From: Buxus sempervirens
Lineage: Eukaryota; Streptophyta; Magnoliopsida; Buxales; Buxaceae
Reading direction: 5' to 3'
Assembly (NCBI GenBank): GCA_947561395.2
Contig: OX387182.1
Span: forward strand, 40,727,949 to 40,791,948
DNA: 64,000 nt
Shown here: one piece after another, positions 62,701-64,000 of the stretch
How the letters are laid out: the number at the start of each line of letters is the position of its first letter
Numbering within the stretch: the first letter of the stretch is position 1
Made by a program: the position numbers and the translations under genes
Notes under the pieces: generated by a model
What the model was told of the DNA's origin: nothing
What the model saw: only the letters and a program-made list of their open reading frames with translations
Databases searched by the model: none

Positions 62701-62852
62701 CCATGGACTCCAGATCTGTCTTTTGCCTTAGTCCGGCTGGTGACACTCCATCATCTGCTAGACTGTTTGATGCCATTGTCAGTGGGTGTATCCCTGTTAT
62801 AGTTAGTGATGAACTTGAGCTTCCATTTGAGGGTATAATTGATTACCGTAAG
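39442..62852 (+). CDS. GT47 exostosin-family glycosyltransferase, 3' end outside window
   Basis: Exons are 39442-39993, 40342-40515, 54693-54850, 54953-55100, 62493-62608 and 62714-62852, giving 429 codons so far in consistent phase (0, 0, 2, 0, 2, then 0). All introns are GT-AG. A final exon of roughly 50-70 codons must lie beyond 64000. Type II membrane anchor at about residues 24-48 ([18 protein letters not shown]), then a Ser/Pro-rich stem. The exostosin domain starts near residue 141 with [18 protein letters not shown] and continues with [82 protein letters not shown] then GGKIRAKI, and the donor-binding block [36 protein letters not shown]. It should be a Golgi enzyme adding sugars to a cell-wall polysaccharide; acceptor unknown. 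Introns 2 (14.2 kb) and 4 (7.4 kb) are full of nested transposons, yet every exon seen is open. Confidence 0.92.
40516..41199 (+). other. Start of GT47 intron 2
   Basis: AT-rich anonymous intron sequence before the first LINE fragment. The donor reads AGG|GTCTGA, weaker than the usual GTAAGT. Confidence 0.45.
41200..41750 (+). mobile_element. L1-type LINE endonuclease remnant
   Basis: [11 protein letters not shown] (near 41228) is the catalytic-glutamate motif of LINE apurinic endonuclease. Farther on are fragments like MIFYGPYNG (YGP motif) and [14 protein letters not shown] (the ELVD-L-G..FTW region). Frames change repeatedly and a poly-G run of 22 (41346-41367) interrupts it. A degenerate continuation is likely at 42040-42384. 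Confidence 0.65.
41346..41367. repeat. Poly-G tract (22 G)
   Basis: Uninterrupted run of G on the transcribed strand of the GT47 intron; a potential G-quadruplex former and a likely length-variable or error-prone site. Confidence 0.9.
41870..42025 (+). mobile_element. RTE-type LINE, 3' end remnant
   Basis: Short tail with [20 protein letters not shown] reading (AGATGGAGAGACAAGATTCG) and a GATGATGATGATGG end. Third copy of the family seen at 4020 and 10080. It interrupts the L1-type remnant. Confidence 0.75.
42640..43340. repeat. AT-rich tandem repeat, period about 120-150 bp
   Basis: TTTCTAAATTTG(A/T)TAATAT followed by ACAAATC, AAGG or GAAGA words and GATTTTATACAAG recurs four to five times inside the solo LTR. 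Confidence 0.7.
43364..43401. repeat. (TA)n microsatellite
   Basis: Nineteen TA dinucleotides in a row. Confidence 0.95.
45371..46500 (-). mobile_element. L1-type LINE, 3' part, 5' truncated
   Basis: Minus strand reads [13 protein letters not shown] (near 46050-46010), then [46 protein letters not shown] (zinc-finger RVT domain, 46006-45779), and then [15 protein letters not shown] (near 45640), all classic for the C-terminus of plant L1 LINEs. The plus-strand poly-T at 45372 is the poly-A tail. A stop near 45778 and frame changes show it is dead. Confidence 0.85.
46505..46768. repeat. Tandem duplication, about 130-bp unit
   Basis: CTCAATTTTAC.A..ATTTAAAA, CTTCTG.AA.A, AAAAACTAGTTTTTG and AAAAATGCTTTTGAG.TTGT occur twice in the same order, between the LINE and the minus-oriented LTR. 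Confidence 0.75.
46769..47560 (-). mobile_element. 3' LTR (internally deleted) of a minus-oriented gypsy element
   Basis: Its reverse complement matches the plus-strand LTR at 50142-53670. GGTCAAAGTCCAACCATTAA and ATTTTGCTTAAATTCTATT correspond to 50152-50225. ACTGGTAGGTTGGAATTC.TG with GGGGTTTGA corresponds to 53432-53462, and GTATTCCTA.C.TGAT corresponds to 53277-53292. The middle of the LTR is missing in this copy. Confidence 0.75.
47561..49470 (-). pseudogene. Ty3/gypsy pol remnant (RNase H, integrase)
   Basis: Minus strand shows [19 protein letters not shown] and VVADALSRK (RNase H, 49206-49018). Then come degenerate integrase zinc-finger residues ending [12 protein letters not shown] (near 48510-48470), then F...[17 protein letters not shown] and [10 protein letters not shown] (integrase core, 48202-47993). 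A hydrophilic C-terminus follows with a TTTCGAGGACGAAAC-type end near 47580, the usual end of plant gypsy pol. Frameshifts and a MITE insertion (48516-48643) break it. Confidence 0.85.
48516..48643. mobile_element. 128-bp hAT-type MITE inserted in the gypsy integrase
   Basis: Ends CAAGGTTTTAACTATCGGCC and (reverse complement) CAAGGTTTAAAAACTCAG. Flanks ATCTCATT (48508-48515) and GTCTCAAT (48644-48651) agree at 6 of 8. Removing it re-joins the integrase zinc-finger region. Internal words are GGTATCGG, CCGATAC and CGGCCAATAC. Same family as 54071-54205. Confidence 0.85.
49471..49690. other. Junction between two opposed gypsy remnants
   Basis: Anonymous AT-rich sequence with GTAATACA..AGTG/GCAAACAAACACAGTG words where the 5'-truncated internal regions of the two elements face each other. 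Nothing is recognised. Confidence 0.35.
49691..50040 (+). pseudogene. Ty3/gypsy pol 3' end (integrase C-terminal/chromo-like)
   Basis: Plus strand reads [39 protein letters not shown] and LRRFFLDP, then in another frame [20 protein letters not shown] with DEIKK. These match the GPFEI...VHNVFHVS.LRK....VLW.N...EEATWE.E end of chromovirus-like integrases. Internal stops and a frameshift are present. Confidence 0.85.
51118..51660 (+). pseudogene. Captured fragment of a soluble epoxide hydrolase gene, with introns
   Basis: The frame from 51118 reads GVVGHDWGA, a stop (TAG), [20 protein letters not shown] and [20 protein letters not shown] then [10 protein letters not shown]. This is the nucleophile-elbow region (V.GHDWGA, nucleophile Asp in HDWG) and cap start of plant alpha/beta-hydrolase epoxide hydrolases. 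A GT...CAG intron (51299-51420) is retained, and the next exon opens [14 protein letters not shown] further stretch, WIIEEEL then (shifted) [16 protein letters not shown] (51570-51658), fits the following exon. The stop within the elbow and the frame changes make it non-functional. Intron retention shows it was acquired as genomic DNA, not as cDNA. Confidence 0.85.
51661..52489. other. Unidentified cargo of the MULE
   Basis: Non-TIR sequence with overlapping open frames on both strands (minus 51990-51649, 113 codons, [20 protein letters not shown]; plus 52172-52438, 88 codons). Codon composition is gene-like, especially in 51740-52000, but I do not recognise a family. It may be a second captured host gene piece. 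Confidence 0.4.
53671..54070. other. Intron 2 spacer with G-rich and T-rich tracts
   Basis: Includes TGTGTGTGTTTGGGGGGGAGGGGGGGC (in part, 53910-53935). No gene or TE ends are recognised. Confidence 0.4.
54071..54205. mobile_element. 135-bp hAT-type MITE near the end of GT47 intron 2
   Basis: Ends CAAGGTTTTAAGTATGGGC and (reverse complement) CAAGGTTTAAAAACTCGG. Flanks ACTTGTAC (54063-54070) and AATTGTAC (54206-54213) agree at 7 of 8. Shares GATACCGAGTTTTTAAACC with the MITE at 48516-48643 (GATACTGAGTTTTTAAACC). Confidence 0.88.
55101..57480 (+). other. First part of GT47 intron 4
   Basis: AT-rich DNA. ATATTTTTGATGGATAATTGG at 55478 resembles the poly-T-headed minus retroposon starts elsewhere in the window. 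Words around CATGTGGCA repeat loosely at 56120-56410. A (GA)n run lies at 56708-56752. No coding sequence. Confidence 0.4.
56708..56752. repeat. (GA)n microsatellite
   Basis: About 22 GA dinucleotides, preceded by GGAGGAGGAGGGAGAGGGAG. Confidence 0.95.
58574..58850. mobile_element. Possible degenerate MITE with CAAGGT ends
   Basis: Begins CAAGGTGGCGACATG and ends ACATTGTAAACCTTG. The interior is full of TTTCG.GAAATGTCACCGAAA-type inverted words. No clear target duplication. Confidence 0.4.
59040..59335. repeat. Tandem repeat around GGATCATGGGTTTAACCC
   Basis: Six or more copies of (G/A)ATCATGGG(T/G)(T/C)(T/C)TAA, alternating with AACCCAAATTGACCACATGG, in 300 bp inside the LTR. Confidence 0.85.
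59610..59790. repeat. Tandem repeat AATAATCTCTCCCTCAGGAGGTAAAC, about 33-bp unit
   Basis: Five to six imperfect copies of AATCTCTCC(C)TCA.GAGGTAAA in a row inside the LTR at 57481. Confidence 0.85.
60707..61582 (+). mobile_element. 876-bp solo LTR nested in the intron-4 LTR, perfect 5-bp TSD
   Basis: Starts TGTTGGGAAAATTACC and ends AGAAATCTCA. It is flanked by CAAAC at 60702-60706 and 61583-61587. Removing it re-joins the host LTR without a gap. A TATA box (GACTATAAATAC, 60911-60922) shows plus orientation. Copia-like in size and in the TGTTGGGA start. Contains a GGTGGATTCCAAAG repeat (61164-61280). Confidence 0.85.
61164..61280. repeat. Short direct repeats GGTGGATTCCAAAG
   Basis: Four copies (the last as GGTGGATGCCAAG) with spacings of about 28-39 bp in the nested solo LTR. 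Confidence 0.85.
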
Positions 62853-63436
62853 GTATGTATCTCGAGGCTTTTACTTTTTTATTATGGATTAAGTTTGTGC
62901 GTATATGTCCCCTGCTTTTACTCGCTTCTTGGAAGGAATAAAAAAGGAAAGAACCTGTAATACCTATCTCTATGATTTTCAGCTTCACATGTCAGACTCT
63001 TGTTGGCAGGTGTGTCAGGATGTGTTGACACACGTTGAACACTGTTAGATGTGTCCATGTTCACTTGCTCTAATATGTCTTGTGCAACACATAAATAGAC
63101 AATTTTTTTTTTGATTCTTGATTCACTAGGATTATTTTATTTTTGATAGTTAATGTTTTATTGGATTGTTATAAATAAAAGGAGAGTAGAAATACTACAG
63201 TATCCATGGTATATTATTTAAAACAGGATAGCAACAAAAGCCATAATTTTTTGAGAACCTCACTTGGCTTGAGAACCCAAAATGCACCTCTAGCGTAAGG
63301 GTGCACCTGTACCATCCATATGGTGGAGGTGATTATTATATGCACATGCAATGATACCCACTGCATTGTTATATATTTATATCAGATTGGGAAGCTAATC
63401 TCTTCATATACATCTGTCTGTATCTATGCATGTGAG
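62853..63436 (+). other. Start of the next GT47 intron
   Basis: Begins with a strong donor (AAG|GTATGT). No further exon of the gene is seen before the window end. Confidence 0.5.
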
Positions 63437-64000
63437 TTCTTTTTTTTTTTTTAATGGATAATCAGAGAAAGATATTAAAATCAAGAATGGAATTACAAAG
63501 ACATCCATGAGAAGTGGATTTATCAGTTCTACCACTACTGGAAACTATAAGGAAACAGGAACACTAGCAGAATCACTGAATGCAGAAAGATCTATTTAGA
63601 CAGAGCGAACATAGTCTAATTCCTAACCACATCGGTACATGAAAACAATCTGAATTCCTTTCTTATGCACACCCATGTCGATGCAAGAACCAGTATATCC
63701 TCAAGAACGTTCTGCTTTTGGATGACCTTTTCCTAAAAATCAGACTATTTCAAACGGATGCCATAAAAACATCAGAATAAATTAGCTTGCCTTCTTTGCT
63801 AAGGAATGGAAACCTCCATTGTTGAAGCTAACTAGTTAGGCTCTTAGGGAGAAACCAACTTACACCAATTATGCCCAAGAGAGAATACTAGATAGATTGC
63901 CCAAGCTCACAGCGTAGCAGAAGATCTATGGATTCTCCATCTTTGAGAGAAATTACACACCTATTAGGAGAGATTTCTTCCGTTTCTAGATATTGTAAAG
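63437..64000 (-). mobile_element. Poly-T-headed retroposon, probable minus-strand LINE 3' end, runs off window
   Basis: Starts with a run of T, then TTTAATGGATAATCAGAGAAAG. This layout (poly-T, then a T.ATGG.TAAT-type word) is also seen at 18288 and 45371; the latter is a proven LINE tail. No protein motif is visible in the 560 bp available. Confidence 0.45.

Noticed and set aside
62853..64000. Last exon of the second GT47 gene (expected IALFVSS-type block)
   Set aside because: Searched by eye for the conserved continuation and did not find it; it must lie beyond the window.
1..64000. tRNA, rRNA, CRISPR arrays or bacterial-type operons
   Set aside because: No sequence resembling them was seen; the window is plant nuclear DNA. 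tRNAscan was not available, so a degenerate tRNA could be missed.

Overview
This is nuclear DNA from a flowering plant, probably a non-grass with an intermediate to large genome. The coding genes are intron-containing and plant-type, the intergenic DNA is AT-rich, and most of the window is transposable-element (TE) sequence of typical plant families. The species cannot be fixed from the sequence.

There are four gene loci with intact reading frames and one gene ruin. From left to right they are: a long open exon of a PWWP-domain-protein (PDP-type) gene at 6348-8626 (+), whose PWWP-coding part is not recognisable in the window; a complete six-exon p23 HSP90 co-chaperone gene at 14044-16851 (+), whose first coding exon is only 5 nt; a frameshifted DMP/DUF679 membrane-protein pseudogene at 19257-19855 (+); a complete three-exon GT47 exostosin-family glycosyltransferase at 20274-24538 (-); and a second GT47 gene at 39442 to beyond 62852 (+). 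Six exons of the last are visible and its last exon lies outside the window. The two GT47 genes share one intron position and phase. Both should be Golgi type II membrane enzymes of cell-wall polysaccharide synthesis.

Layout by region. 1-4014: nested terminal-inverted-repeat (TIR) DNA transposons. 4020-4285, 10080-10410 and 41870-42025: 3' ends of an RTE-type LINE. 24.5-27.0 kb: a foldback MITE with a 9-bp target-site duplication (TSD), a CACTA terminus split by a hAT-type MITE, and a 181-bp Helitron. 27.3-36.7 kb: a minus-oriented Ty3/gypsy derivative (3' LTR, polypurine tract, gag remnant) carrying a nested 3.07-kb solo LTR. 36.7-38.1 kb: an older truncated copy of that solo-LTR family. 40.5-54.7 kb: intron 2 of the second GT47 gene (14.2 kb), which holds L1 and RTE LINE pieces, a 2.6-kb solo LTR with a perfect TSD, two gypsy remnants facing each other, two short hAT MITEs, and a 1.9-kb Mutator-like element carrying pieces of a soluble epoxide hydrolase gene. 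55.1-62.5 kb: intron 4 of the same gene, mostly a 4.7-kb LTR that contains an 876-bp solo LTR.

The most interesting features are the epoxide-hydrolase Pack-MULE-like element, the GT47 gene that keeps open, phase-consistent exons across more than 20 kb of nested TE insertions, the inverted LTR pair within that gene's intron, and a family-specific repeated-word GC-rich block that recurs inside several unrelated-looking LTRs. No tRNA, rRNA or CRISPR was recognised. All homology calls come from recognising motifs by eye; no database search was run.
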